Positions 52,576 to 62,242 of a stretch of 64,000 bases of DNA are shown here, piece after piece. The translations under genes and the position numbers were made by a program. Origin of the DNA: Sphingobacteriales bacterium TSM_CSS (GTDB lineage: Bacteria > Bacteroidota > Bacteroidia > Chitinophagales > UBA2359); the NCBI GenBank assembly GCA_002212985.1, contig NBMY01000100.1, positions 1 to 64,000 of the forward strand, in the 5' to 3' direction. The first letter of the stretch is position 1. Every line of letters begins with the position of its first letter. The notes beneath the pieces are model-generated. The model had not been told where the DNA came from. It saw only the letters and a program-made list of their open reading frames with translations, and did not search any database.

Positions 52576-52640
52576 ATGCAAAAGTACAGGCGCTGCCCTT
52601 GCCCCGGAAACCAGCTTTTTTCAAAACATAGGTTTCTGAG
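52572..52640 (-). promoter_or_regulatory. Promoter module B, shared with 49238-49306
   Basis: The second copy of the 69-bp promoter module, upstream of the gene at 51153-52379. It holds the -7-like box TACTTTTG (52579-52586, minus strand) at the same place as the box in module A and the same AAACATAG...TTTCTGAG block. Transcription from here would give a leader of about 75 bases to ATG 52496, or about 190 to ATG 52379. Confidence 0.7.
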
Positions 52641-52740
52641 GCACTTTTTGATACTGTAATGCTTTGTGGAAAAGGGTTTCAGAAATTACAACACAAGGTG
52701 TCTGCGATTTGAAAAAAAGTGAAAATTGCCCGAAAATTTG

Positions 52741-52748
52741 TATTTTTG
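52741..52748 (+). promoter_or_regulatory. Possible -7 box before gene 52770
   Basis: TATTTTTG fits TAnnTTTG and lies 21 bases before the ATG of the helical protein gene, so the leader would be very short. Confidence 0.35.
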
Positions 52749-52769
52749 CTCTGCAACTCCCCCTAAGGT

Positions 52770-54305
52770 ATGGCAACAGATGATCTGTTCAGTTTGGTAA
52801 AGTCTCTTAATGCCGCCGAAAAGCGGTACTTTAAATTATATGCCCAAACCCATACATCGGGCAGCGAAGCCACCAATTACCTCCTGCTGTTTGATGCCAT
52901 TGACAAACAACCCGAATACGACGAAGAAGCCATCAAAAAGAAATTCAGGAAAGAAAAATTTGTGGCGCAGCTTACCTTTACCAAAAATGTGCTGCGAAAC
53001 AAAATATTAGACAGCCTGTGCAGCTACTTAGCCGGCGGAAAAGACAGCACTGTTGAGTTTGATTTCAGGCAGGCGCTTAACCACCTTACCGTGCTGTACC
53101 GTAAAGGCATTTACCCGCAAATGGAAAAAGACCTGAAACGGCTGAAAAAAATGGCACTCGACTACGAAATGCCGCAATATTCCCTGCATCTGCTGCAATG
53201 GGAACGCCGCCTGCTCTTAGACCAAACCGATAAAAACATTACCGCCCAATTAGAAGATATTATAGAAGAAGAAACCCGCGCGCTTGCCCTGCTGCAAAAC
53301 AACGCCTTGTTTAAACAACTGCACGACCGCCTGCTGGTTTCGCTTAAAGTACGCATAAGGGCTAAAGATATGCAGGCTGTTGCCGAAATGGAGCAACTGC
53401 TGCAAAACCCCATGCTCCAAACCGAAGATAACGCCCTTACCCTGCAAGCCAAACTCCACTACCACGAAATATGGAGTTTTTACCACTGGCGCACCGGCAA
53501 TTTTGAACAAATGTACCTCCACCACAAACGCCTTATTGCCCTTTGGGAAAGCAATGACGATATACGTCGCGAACTGAAACACGAATACCGGAAAGCCCTG
53601 TGCAATTTCCTGAACAGTTGCCACGCCTATAAACAATTTGCCGACTACCCCCCTACCCTCGAAAAAATTAATGCCCTTGCTTCCTCCGACTTACCCACTG
53701 AAATTAAAATATTTCACATCTCCTTTTACCACCAACTGCTCTATTACCTCAATACCTTTGCCATACAAGACGGGGTAAAAGCCATGGAGCAACGGTTTGC
53801 ACAATTAAACGAGTTTAAAGAACAGATACACACCTCGCGCCTGCTAACCATCTACTACAACATAACCCTGCTGTACTTTTTTGCCCACCAGTTTGCCGAT
53901 GCCCTTACCTGGCTGAATGAAATATTGTACCACCCCAGAGCCGATGCCCGAAAAGAAGTGCGCCAAACCGCCCAAATTCTGCAATTGGCCATTCATTATG
54001 AACTGAGCAACCAGGATATTCTGGAAAATCTCCACAGGTCGGCTTACAGGAGTCTTAAAAATGCCGATGATTTAGACCTTTTTGAGCGCACCCTGCTTAC
54101 CAATTTTAAAAAACTGGCCACCACCAACGAGTTTGACAAAAAAGCCCTGCAAAATTGCTTTATAAACTTTGACCGGGAACTGGAAGAACTGCTGCAACAA
54201 AACCCGCAGCAACACCTGTTGGGCTGGTTTGAAATTCATACCTGGCTAAAATCTAAAATTGCCCGAAAACCTATGCCCGAAATTCTGCCTGCCATGGTTG
54301 AGTAA
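52770..54305 (+). CDS. Conserved-looking helical protein of unknown function
   Basis: A 511-residue cytoplasmic protein made almost wholly of amphipathic helices, with no signal or membrane segment. The opening ATDDLFSLVKSLNAAEKRYFKLYAQTH and the later helix pairs (for example RTGNFEQMYLHHKRLIALWE and FAHQFADALTWLNEILYHP) have the spacing of TPR-like repeats. It looks like a protein-interaction scaffold. I do not recognise a named family. Its stop lies 17 bases from that of the convergent guaB. Confidence 0.75.
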   Translation: MATDDLFSLVKSLNAAEKRYFKLYAQTHTSGSEATNYLLLFDAIDKQPEYDEEAIKKKFRKEKFVAQLTFTKNVLRNKILDSLCSYLAGGKDSTVEFDFRQALNHLTVLYRKGIYPQMEKDLKRLKKMALDYEMPQYSLHLLQWERRLLLDQTDKNITAQLEDIIEEETRALALLQNNALFKQLHDRLLVSLKVRIRAKDMQAVAEMEQLLQNPMLQTEDNALTLQAKLHYHEIWSFYHWRTGNFEQMYLHHKRLIALWESNDDIRRELKHEYRKALCNFLNSCHAYKQFADYPPTLEKINALASSDLPTEIKIFHISFYHQLLYYLNTFAIQDGVKAMEQRFAQLNEFKEQIHTSRLLTIYYNITLLYFFAHQFADALTWLNEILYHPRADARKEVRQTAQILQLAIHYELSNQDILENLHRSAYRSLKNADDLDLFERTLLTNFKKLATTNEFDKKALQNCFINFDRELEELLQQNPQQHLLGWFEIHTWLKSKIARKPMPEILPAMVE

Positions 54306-54322
54306 ACAATGGCATGGCAGTC

Positions 54323-55867
<1,545 letters not shown>

Positions 55868-55929
55868 TCAAACGGCAGGCATTTCTTCGGCTTTTCTCAA
55901 ATTCATTTCCCTAATACAAGGCATTTGGT

Positions 55930-55937
55930 TATCTTTG
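55930..55937 (+). promoter_or_regulatory. Possible -7 box for gene 56008
   Basis: TATCTTTG is a full match to TAnnTTTG, 70 bases before the thiamine-binding-like gene. Confidence 0.35.
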
Positions 55938-56007
55938 CCGTTCTGAATGTTTATTGGCGTCAACGCCATACCTCTACACCATAACTGCTCACCCCATTCT
56001 ATTCACT

Positions 56008-56262
56008 ATGCAGGCAACTATAGAAATAAGTTACTATCCGCTTGGCAACCAACAGTATGAACAGGAAGTAATTGCCTTTATTGAAAAATTGCGCGATTAC
56101 CCCAATGTTACCGTAGAAACCAACGGCATGAGTACCCAACTTTTTGGCGAATACCATACACTCATGCACATTTTAACCGGAGAAATTGGCGAAATACTGC
56201 ACCAAAAACAGGCCATTTACGTCTTAAAAATAGGAAAGGGTGAACTGCGCTACCCTTCATAA
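56008..56262 (+). CDS. Small thiamine-binding-like (YkoF/MTH1187-type) protein
   Basis: An 84-residue protein resembling the MTH1187/YkoF-type family that includes thiamine-binding proteins. Seen: IEISYYPLGNQQYEQEVIAFIEKL, then VETNGMSTQLFGEYHTLMHIL and a final strand VLKIGKGELRYPS. Binding of thiamine is known for some relatives and not shown here. ATG 56008 matches the family start. It lies 40 bases before an SDR gene. Confidence 0.72.
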   Translation: MQATIEISYYPLGNQQYEQEVIAFIEKLRDYPNVTVETNGMSTQLFGEYHTLMHILTGEIGEILHQKQAIYVLKIGKGELRYPS

Positions 56263-56302
56263 CAACATAGTTGCCCTATTTTAAAAAAGTGCTTATCTCA
56301 TA

Positions 56303-57274
56303 ATGGAAAAAACCGCATTTATTACCGGCGCCACCGGCTTTTTGGGGTTAAATCTGACAGAACTGCTCGTTGGGCAGGGGTGGCAAGTAACGGCCCTGCA
56401 CCGACCTGAATCAAATATTGAAATACTTAAAAAAATTGCTCCGGGTGTGCAGTTGGCGCAGGGCAGCATTACCAACCTGCCTTCTGTTATGCAAGCCATA
56501 CCACAAGGCGTTGATGCCGTTTTTCATGTGGCTGGCAACACCAGCCAATGGAAAAAATACAATGCCCGGCAATACGAAGACAATGTAACCGGTACTGGAA
56601 ATGTGGTGCAGTCCGCTCTGGCTAAAGGTGCAAAAAAATTCATTCATACTTCATCGCACTCGGCTTTCGGAATTCATGAAGGAGTAGTTATAGATGAAAA
56701 CACGCCTTCTAACGCCTTAACCTGCGGCAGCAATTACGCCCTCACCAAATACCTGTCGGAGTTGGAGGTGTTAAAAGGCATGGAAAAGGGCCTGGAAACC
56801 ATCATTCTGAACCCCTGCAAAATTATGGGCAAGTACGATACCAACAATTGGGCACAACTTATTATAGCCGTAAAAAACAACAAAGTGCCCGGCATACCGC
56901 CCGGCGGCGGCATGTTTTGCCATGTAAAAGACGTGGCACAGGCACATATCAACGCCGTCAATATGGGGCAAAACGGGCATCGGTACCTGCTTGGCGGACC
57001 AAATGCCACTTTTTTACAGGTGTTTAACCTTATTCAAAAGAAGTTAGGTAAACCGCTCAGCCAAAAAGTTACACCTGCATGGGCGCTTCGGGTTGCCTGC
57101 TTTTTTATGGGCATGGCATCGGCTGTAACAGGTAAAGAACCGCAACTTACTCCCGAAAAACTGTCCATGCTCATCAGACACCCTGTTTGCAACTACCAAA
57201 AAGCAATGCGCGAACTGGAGTTTCAAACATCGGCTATTGAAACCATGATTGAAGACACCCTGTTAACCCTCTGA
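56303..57274 (+). CDS. NAD-dependent epimerase/dehydratase (extended SDR)
   Basis: A 323-residue extended SDR, dihydroflavonol-reductase-like. Seen: dinucleotide-binding ITGATGFLGLNLTELL, VFHVAGNTSQW, the catalytic TSSHSAFG and NYALTKYLSELEVL (YxxxK), and ILNPCKIMG. A hydrophobic patch near the C-terminus (VACFFMGMASAVTG) is likely part of the fold rather than a membrane segment. Substrate unknown: such enzymes act on nucleotide sugars, sterol-like or aldehyde substrates. Confidence 0.88.
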   Translation: MEKTAFITGATGFLGLNLTELLVGQGWQVTALHRPESNIEILKKIAPGVQLAQGSITNLPSVMQAIPQGVDAVFHVAGNTSQWKKYNARQYEDNVTGTGNVVQSALAKGAKKFIHTSSHSAFGIHEGVVIDENTPSNALTCGSNYALTKYLSELEVLKGMEKGLETIILNPCKIMGKYDTNNWAQLIIAVKNNKVPGIPPGGGMFCHVKDVAQAHINAVNMGQNGHRYLLGGPNATFLQVFNLIQKKLGKPLSQKVTPAWALRVACFFMGMASAVTGKEPQLTPEKLSMLIRHPVCNYQKAMRELEFQTSAIETMIEDTLLTL

Positions 57275-57310
57275 TATACTTTGTTTAACGCTTAAAACTG
57301 CTCCTGCCTT

Positions 57311-59548
57311 ATGCGCCTGTTCATTGCTGCGCTTTTTGTACTACTATTGTTACCCGCCAGGGCACAAAACCCATTTTACCGCAAAACCGATGTTGCGGTA
57401 ACTGCGGGCGGCAATCTGCTGCAGTATGCCTGGACGGGCGGGCTAAACAATCCGCAGTTTTCTGAAGCCGATATAAACAACGACGGCACTGCCGATTTGG
57501 TTATATTTGACCGAAGCGGCGAAATATTGCTTACATTCCTCAACGGCGGCACACCCAACCAAACAGACTATACCTACGCGCCCGAATATGAACCGGGTTT
57601 CCCGCAACTGCATAACTGGGCGCTGCTGCTCGATTTTAACTGCGACCAAATACCCGATTTATTTACCTCTGCCAACGGCGACGGCATTATGGTTTATACC
57701 GGCCAATATACCGAAACAAACCACCTTACCTTTACCCTGTTCGACACGCAACTTACCTTCCCGCCCGATGAAACCAATGTATATGTTGCCATTTACGACA
57801 TACCCGCCATTACCGATGTGGACAACGACGGCGATATTGATGTGCTCTCATTTGGCTCGGCAGGCGGGTTTGTGAAATATTACCGCAATAAAGCCGAAGA
57901 AAACGGCCAGCCTTGCGGCACCCTGCAATTAGAACTGGAAACAGATTGCTGGGGTAATTTTTACGAATCGGGCATCAATACCTCACTTTTTCTTGAAACC
58001 AGCTGTTTAGATGGCTTAGCCGGAAACCATCAACATTCCAATTCCGATAAAAGCGGACTGCACCCGGGTTCTACACTCCTGGCCATTGACCTTGACCCCG
58101 CTGAAACCAGCAATGGCGCCAAAGAACTTATTTTGGGCGATATTTCTTATGCCAATTTTGTAATGACCACCAACGGCGGCACCCTGCAAACTGCCAATAT
58201 GATTGCACAGGATACCCTGTTCCCCTCATACAATGCGCCGGTTTTGCTTACCACCTTTCCGGCAGGGTTTAGTGTAGATGTAAACAACGACGGACTGAAA
58301 GATCTCATTGCAGCTCCCAACACCGTAGCACAGTCTGAACACTACCGTTGTGCATGGCTCTATCACAACAACGGAAACCCTACCCAACAGTTTGAATGGA
58401 TAACCGACCGCTTTATGGCAGACAACATGATTGACGTTAGCCGGCTGGCAAACCCGGCCTTTTTTGATTATAATTCAGACGGACTGCTCGATTTGGTCAT
58501 CACCAACTTCGGGTATATGGACGAAGGAGGCGATTTCAGCACAGCGCTCTCGCTTTATCGCAACACCGGAACCCCCACCCAACCTGCCTTCGAACTGGTT
58601 TCCGATAACTATTCAAACATTGCCGCCCAATTTGCCATACCGCGCTTAGGGTTGCGCCCAACTTTCGGCGATTTGGATAACGACGGCGACCGGGATATGC
58701 TGCTTGGCGATAAAGACGGGTATATTCATTATTTTAAAAACAACCCCAACCCCGATGGCACGGCCAACTTCACCCTGTTTCAGGAGCAGTTTCAGGGATT
58801 GGATGTTTTCCAATACAGCACCCCGCAATTAGTTGATATAAACAAAGACGGCTTGCTTGATTTAATAATAGGGCATCACAACGGAGCATTGCGCTATTTC
58901 CAAAACAACGGCACACCAACTAACCCTGTTTTTAATGCCGCCACACCCACCAACAGTTTTTTTGGCGGCGTAGATGTAAAAGAAGTAGGCAGTCCAACCG
59001 GCTACTCTGCCCCGCAACTTATTGACTACAACGGAAGTTTTATGCTCTTTTGCGGTTCGGAAAGTGGTAAAATTCATGTTTACAACAATATCGAAGAAAA
59101 TATTGCCACTGGCGGCCTGTTTACCAAAATTACCGATGACCTGCTTGGCACTCATATAGGCATACGCGCTAACCCGGCCATTGCCGATTTAAACAACGAC
59201 GGATATTTAGATATGGTGGTTGGCACTTATAACGGCGGTTTATATTGGTTTTCCGAAGGTTTTCCCATAAACATTGCAGCGCCTGCCATGCAACAAAACC
59301 CGGTACTGGCATACCCCAATCCGGCAAACAACTTGCTTGTTTTACAGTGGCCGCAAACATCGGGGCAGCAAACACCTGCCCATATCTGGCTATACGACCC
59401 TGCCGGGCGGCAACTGCTGTACCGCTGCATAACGCCTGCTTCGCAGGAAGCCATACTTAACCTGCCTCAACTGCCTGCCGGACTGTACTTTGCAAAAATT
59501 GTACAGAACCGGCAAACCTTTACCGCAAAAGTGTACATAAAGCCATAA
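57311..59548 (+). CDS. T9SS-exported FG-GAP/VCBS repeat protein
   Basis: A 745-residue exported protein with a signal peptide ending PARAQ. It contains a series of FG-GAP/VCBS-type repeats built on D-N-D-G calcium loops (DINNDGTADLVIFD, DVDNDGDIDVLSFG, DVNNDGLKDLIAAP, DLDNDGDRDMLLGD, DINKDGLLDLIIGH, DLNNDGYLDMVVGT), expected to fold as an integrin-like beta propeller. The last 80 residues (VLAYPNPANNLLVLQW, IWLYDPAGRQL, LPAGLYFAKIV) are a T9SS type A sorting domain. Probably a cell-surface or released binding protein. Confidence 0.93.
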   Translation: MRLFIAALFVLLLLPARAQNPFYRKTDVAVTAGGNLLQYAWTGGLNNPQFSEADINNDGTADLVIFDRSGEILLTFLNGGTPNQTDYTYAPEYEPGFPQLHNWALLLDFNCDQIPDLFTSANGDGIMVYTGQYTETNHLTFTLFDTQLTFPPDETNVYVAIYDIPAITDVDNDGDIDVLSFGSAGGFVKYYRNKAEENGQPCGTLQLELETDCWGNFYESGINTSLFLETSCLDGLAGNHQHSNSDKSGLHPGSTLLAIDLDPAETSNGAKELILGDISYANFVMTTNGGTLQTANMIAQDTLFPSYNAPVLLTTFPAGFSVDVNNDGLKDLIAAPNTVAQSEHYRCAWLYHNNGNPTQQFEWITDRFMADNMIDVSRLANPAFFDYNSDGLLDLVITNFGYMDEGGDFSTALSLYRNTGTPTQPAFELVSDNYSNIAAQFAIPRLGLRPTFGDLDNDGDRDMLLGDKDGYIHYFKNNPNPDGTANFTLFQEQFQGLDVFQYSTPQLVDINKDGLLDLIIGHHNGALRYFQNNGTPTNPVFNAATPTNSFFGGVDVKEVGSPTGYSAPQLIDYNGSFMLFCGSESGKIHVYNNIEENIATGGLFTKITDDLLGTHIGIRANPAIADLNNDGYLDMVVGTYNGGLYWFSEGFPINIAAPAMQQNPVLAYPNPANNLLVLQWPQTSGQQTPAHIWLYDPAGRQLLYRCITPASQEAILNLPQLPAGLYFAKIVQNRQTFTAKVYIKP

Positions 59549-59555
59549 ACAGCCT

Positions 59556-59563
59556 TATATTTG
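59556..59563 (+). promoter_or_regulatory. Possible -7 box for the CoA-transferase gene
   Basis: TATATTTG fits TAnnTTTG, 49 bases before the ATG at 59613 and just after the preceding stop. Confidence 0.35.
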
Positions 59564-59612
59564 CCATGCCGGAAAAACGGCTATCTGCCCGAAATGAAAA
59601 AACAGAAACATC

Positions 59613-60308
59613 ATGAACAAAATAGTACAAAATGCCGATGAAGCCATACACGACATTCCGTCGGGTGCAACCATTATGCTGGGTGGTTTTGGGTTATGCG
59701 GCATTCCCGAAAACTGTATTGCAGCCTTGGTTCGCAAAGGCATTAACAACCTAACCTGTATTTCAAACAATGCCGGCGTAGATAATTTCGGGCTGGGTTT
59801 TTTACTCAAAACCCGGCAAATAAAAAAAATGATATCCTCCTACGTAGGCGAAAATGCCGAATTTGAAAGGCAGGTGCTTTCGGGCGAGTTGGAAGTAGAT
59901 TTAGTACCGCAGGGCACGCTGGCAGAGCGCATAAGGGCCGGCGGAGCAGGTATTCCGGCCTTTTATACCGCCACCGGCTACGGAACCGAAGTGGCCATTG
60001 GCAAAGACGTGCGCGAGTTTAACGGCCGCCTGTACATATTGGAACAAGCCCTTACTGCCGAATTTGCCATTGTAAAAGCATGGAAAGGTGATTATCTTGG
60101 CAATCTGGTATATCGTGCCACCGCCCGAAATTTTAACCCCATGATGGCCATGGCAGGTAAAATTACCATTGCCGAAGTAGAAGAACTGGTGCCGCCCGGC
60201 CAACTAAACCCCAACGAAATACATACGCCCGGTATTTTTGTTCAGCGTATCTTTCAGGGTGTAAACTACGAAAAACGCATTGAACAACGCACCGTGCGAA
60301 AGGGCTGA
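59613..60308 (+). CDS. scoA: 3-oxoacid CoA-transferase subunit A
   Basis: A 231-residue subunit A of succinyl-CoA:3-oxoacid CoA transferase (SCOT), which moves CoA between succinate and acetoacetate. Seen: [19 protein letters not shown], the [17 protein letters not shown] stretch, [40 protein letters not shown], and [12 protein letters not shown]. The catalytic Glu lies in subunit B, whose gene normally follows; here a MutT gene follows 21 bases later, so B must be encoded elsewhere. It has a -7-like box. Confidence 0.9.
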   Translation: MNKIVQNADEAIHDIPSGATIMLGGFGLCGIPENCIAALVRKGINNLTCISNNAGVDNFGLGFLLKTRQIKKMISSYVGENAEFERQVLSGELEVDLVPQGTLAERIRAGGAGIPAFYTATGYGTEVAIGKDVREFNGRLYILEQALTAEFAIVKAWKGDYLGNLVYRATARNFNPMMAMAGKITIAEVEELVPPGQLNPNEIHTPGIFVQRIFQGVNYEKRIEQRTVRKG

Positions 60309-60329
60309 TAATTTTTTGATACATTAAAT

Positions 60330-60758
60330 ATGCTGCAGCCTGTATTGGTAACTGCCGCTATTCTGTGGCAAAACGGACGAATATTACTGGCACAACGCCC
60401 CGAAAACGACCGTATGGCAGGGCTGTGGGAATTTCCGGGGGGTAAAATTGAAGCCGGTGAAACTCCTGAAGATTGTCTTAAACGCGAACTGTTGGAAGAA
60501 TTGGGTATTGAAACCCAAATTGGCAGTTTGTTTATGGAAACCGGCTATCAGTACCCCCACATTAATATCATACTGCTGGCATTTCATGCCATGCCTGTTA
60601 AAGGGCAAATGACCCTGCATAGCCATGCCGCTATTACATGGGCATTGCCTCATGAATTGATGCATTACCCATTGGCCCCGGCCGATGTGCCAATTGCCGA
60701 AAAACTGCTGCACCATGCAACAGAACCTCAGATGCGCAAAAAAAAAGCAATGAAATAG
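60330..60758 (+). CDS. mutT: 8-oxo-dGTP-type pyrophosphohydrolase (MutT)
   Basis: A 142-residue NUDIX enzyme of the MutT type, which removes oxidised nucleotides such as 8-oxo-dGTP from the pool. Seen: AAILWQNGRILLAQRPENDRMAGLWEFPGG and the Nudix box from GKIEAGETPEDCLKRELLEE to LGI with its metal-binding glutamates. The C-terminal tail is basic (RKKKAMK). It lies 21 bases after scoA, so the two may be co-transcribed; the nucleotide specificity is inferred from family resemblance. Confidence 0.88.
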   Translation: MLQPVLVTAAILWQNGRILLAQRPENDRMAGLWEFPGGKIEAGETPEDCLKRELLEELGIETQIGSLFMETGYQYPHINIILLAFHAMPVKGQMTLHSHAAITWALPHELMHYPLAPADVPIAEKLLHHATEPQMRKKKAMK

Positions 60759-60864
60759 GTAAAACTCTGCTACACTTAGCATTAGTGACGGGCTTTTTGT
60801 GCATCCTCTTAGGTTACACTCCAAGTAATTGAGGTATATAATCACAGATTGAGCATTAAGTGCA

Positions 60865-60897
60865 TAAAAAAACCTTCCGTGCTGTAAGCAGGAAGGC
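60865..60897 (-). terminator. Terminator of the IS1595-derived gene
   Basis: CCTTCC and GGAAGG form a stem continued by TGCT/AGCA with one bulged base; on the minus strand it is followed by seven T. It lies 57 bases past the stop of the 60954-61616 gene. Confidence 0.85.
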
Positions 60898-60953
60898 TAT
60901 CCCAAATTATCCCAAACAACTATTAAATTTGTTTTTACGTATATTGTCTGCCA

Positions 60954-61616
60954 CTATTTGCGGTTACGGGTGGTTCTGTTCCATTCCGGGCTGTGGTGCG
61001 GCAAAATTTTGAGCACTAATTTTGAAAGATCGCGCCCGTTATTGTTAAATCTGAACTCCAGTTCTTTCAGATACAGGTAGGTATATTCCTCTTTTACCCC
61101 GTAAAATTTGATGAGTTTTTGCTTGGCATACAGAAAAAAGTTAAAAGCAGGCTCATTAATATGCCGCTCTTTATCGGCAGGCAGGACTTCTTTGGCCAAA
61201 GAGGCACTGCCGGGCGGAGCCTGTTGGGCTACTTCTGCATTAAAAATATGTTCGGGTCCGGCATTTTTTATTGAGGTAATTTCTGTATTGTCTCTCAGTT
61301 CACTCACTGTTTCCATTTTTATATACACTTTACCAACGTGTATGGTGAGCGAAAACATTTGCGCATCTTCCTGCGGGGTATAAATTAACCCCTCATTGGT
61401 ATGCCATCCGAAAAAGTATTTCTTATCGTTATTGTGCAAGCTTACTGCTCTTAACTGCACCTCCTGATAATCGGCAATGGCCTCCCGTATCATGCGGTAA
61501 TATTTGTTAATGGTATTGCGATTTATCCTTAATTTTTTTGATGTTTCGGTTGCCGTGATTTCCAGGGCAAAACATGTAATTATCTTCTTGATGTAGTATT
61601 TGCTCAATCCGTTCAT
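60954..61616 (-). CDS. IS1595-type transposase-derived protein lacking catalytic Asp residues
   Basis: A 220-residue intact frame. The N-terminus (LSKYYIKKIITCFALEITATETSKKLRINRNTINKYYRMIREAI) is the helix-turn-helix of IS1595/IS1016 transposases. The C-terminus (HINEPAFNFFLYAKQKLIKFYGV, then YLYLKELEFRFNNNGRDLSKLVLKIL) matches their last domain. Between them only GKVYIKM is recognisable: the usual xDExYFG with the first catalytic Asp is replaced by EVQLRAVSLHNN, and the second-Asp region (TDxxxxY) is gone. It has its own terminator and lies divergent from a giant surface-protein gene, so a DNA-binding role is more likely than transposition. Confidence 0.8.
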   Translation of the reverse strand: MNGLSKYYIKKIITCFALEITATETSKKLRINRNTINKYYRMIREAIADYQEVQLRAVSLHNNDKKYFFGWHTNEGLIYTPQEDAQMFSLTIHVGKVYIKMETVSELRDNTEITSIKNAGPEHIFNAEVAQQAPPGSASLAKEVLPADKERHINEPAFNFFLYAKQKLIKFYGVKEEYTYLYLKELEFRFNNNGRDLSKLVLKILPHHSPEWNRTTRNRK

Positions 61617-62242
61617 TTTAAAGCCAAAAAAAGAGTTAAGAAATGATAGAAATAGTCAAGAAAGAAAAATACGCGAACTAAAAATATGAATATATTTTGA
61701 CAATATCATTACATTTGAGGCGAAAAACGAGGCATTTTTTTGTTCAAGTTTCTAATACATTCAGGCATTAAGAAAAAAAGAACAATTACTTTACTTAGTA
61801 AAATATGCTGTTTGCAACTCTGTACAAAGTAGAGCAATTTTTGTGCCACAAATTAAAAGTCTAAAAAAATTTTACTTTTTTGTGGCAATTGTAAAAAAAA
61901 GCCTACTTTTATACGCATTTACATAGTGCCTTGTTTCTACACAGATGCAAAGCATTTCACCTGTCTTTCTGCTACGGTTTTGCGAAAAACAGCAATAGAA
62001 GGCAGTAATACGCCGGCAAACACCGGCAAAAAGATGAGTCGGTCAAGTAAAAGCAATTTCCGGAAAAAGGGCTGTTCATAGGTATGCAACAGCACTATGC
62101 GGCAGGCAAAATACAAAACCTGTACCGCCTTTTCATTTTAAAGGGAGTTGTAGTGGCCGTTCAGAAATAAATAAGGAAGAAGCACCAGTCGCCATAAACA
62201 ACCGAACAACAATTCTAAACCCTTTCATCCAAACACCAAATT
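61617..62242. other. Long divergent intergenic region with inverted repeat
   Basis: 626 bases between two divergent genes. The left part is very AT-rich; TACATTTG at 61710-61717 fits the -7 pattern, and TACTTTTA near 61904 differs by one base. An inverted repeat is at 61845-61886. From about 61925 the composition becomes ordinary, with three very short frames (17, 15 and 28 codons) and no recognisable gene, suggesting a long leader of the right-hand gene. Confidence 0.55.
61845..61886. repeat. Inverted repeat, possible operator
   Basis: GCCACAAATTAAAAGT is followed after 13 bases by ACTTTTTTGTGGC, its reverse complement apart from a three-base gap. It lies in the AT-rich divergent promoter region, about 230 bases from the transposase-derived gene start and 357 before the giant gene's ATG. 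Not followed by a T run, so an operator is likelier than a terminator. Confidence 0.5.

Noticed and set aside
52282-52581. Minus-strand frame rich in Q, N, T and K over the start region of gene 51153-52379
   Set aside because: It reads the T/G-rich leader and signal-peptide region in another frame. The composition is low complexity and no domain is visible.
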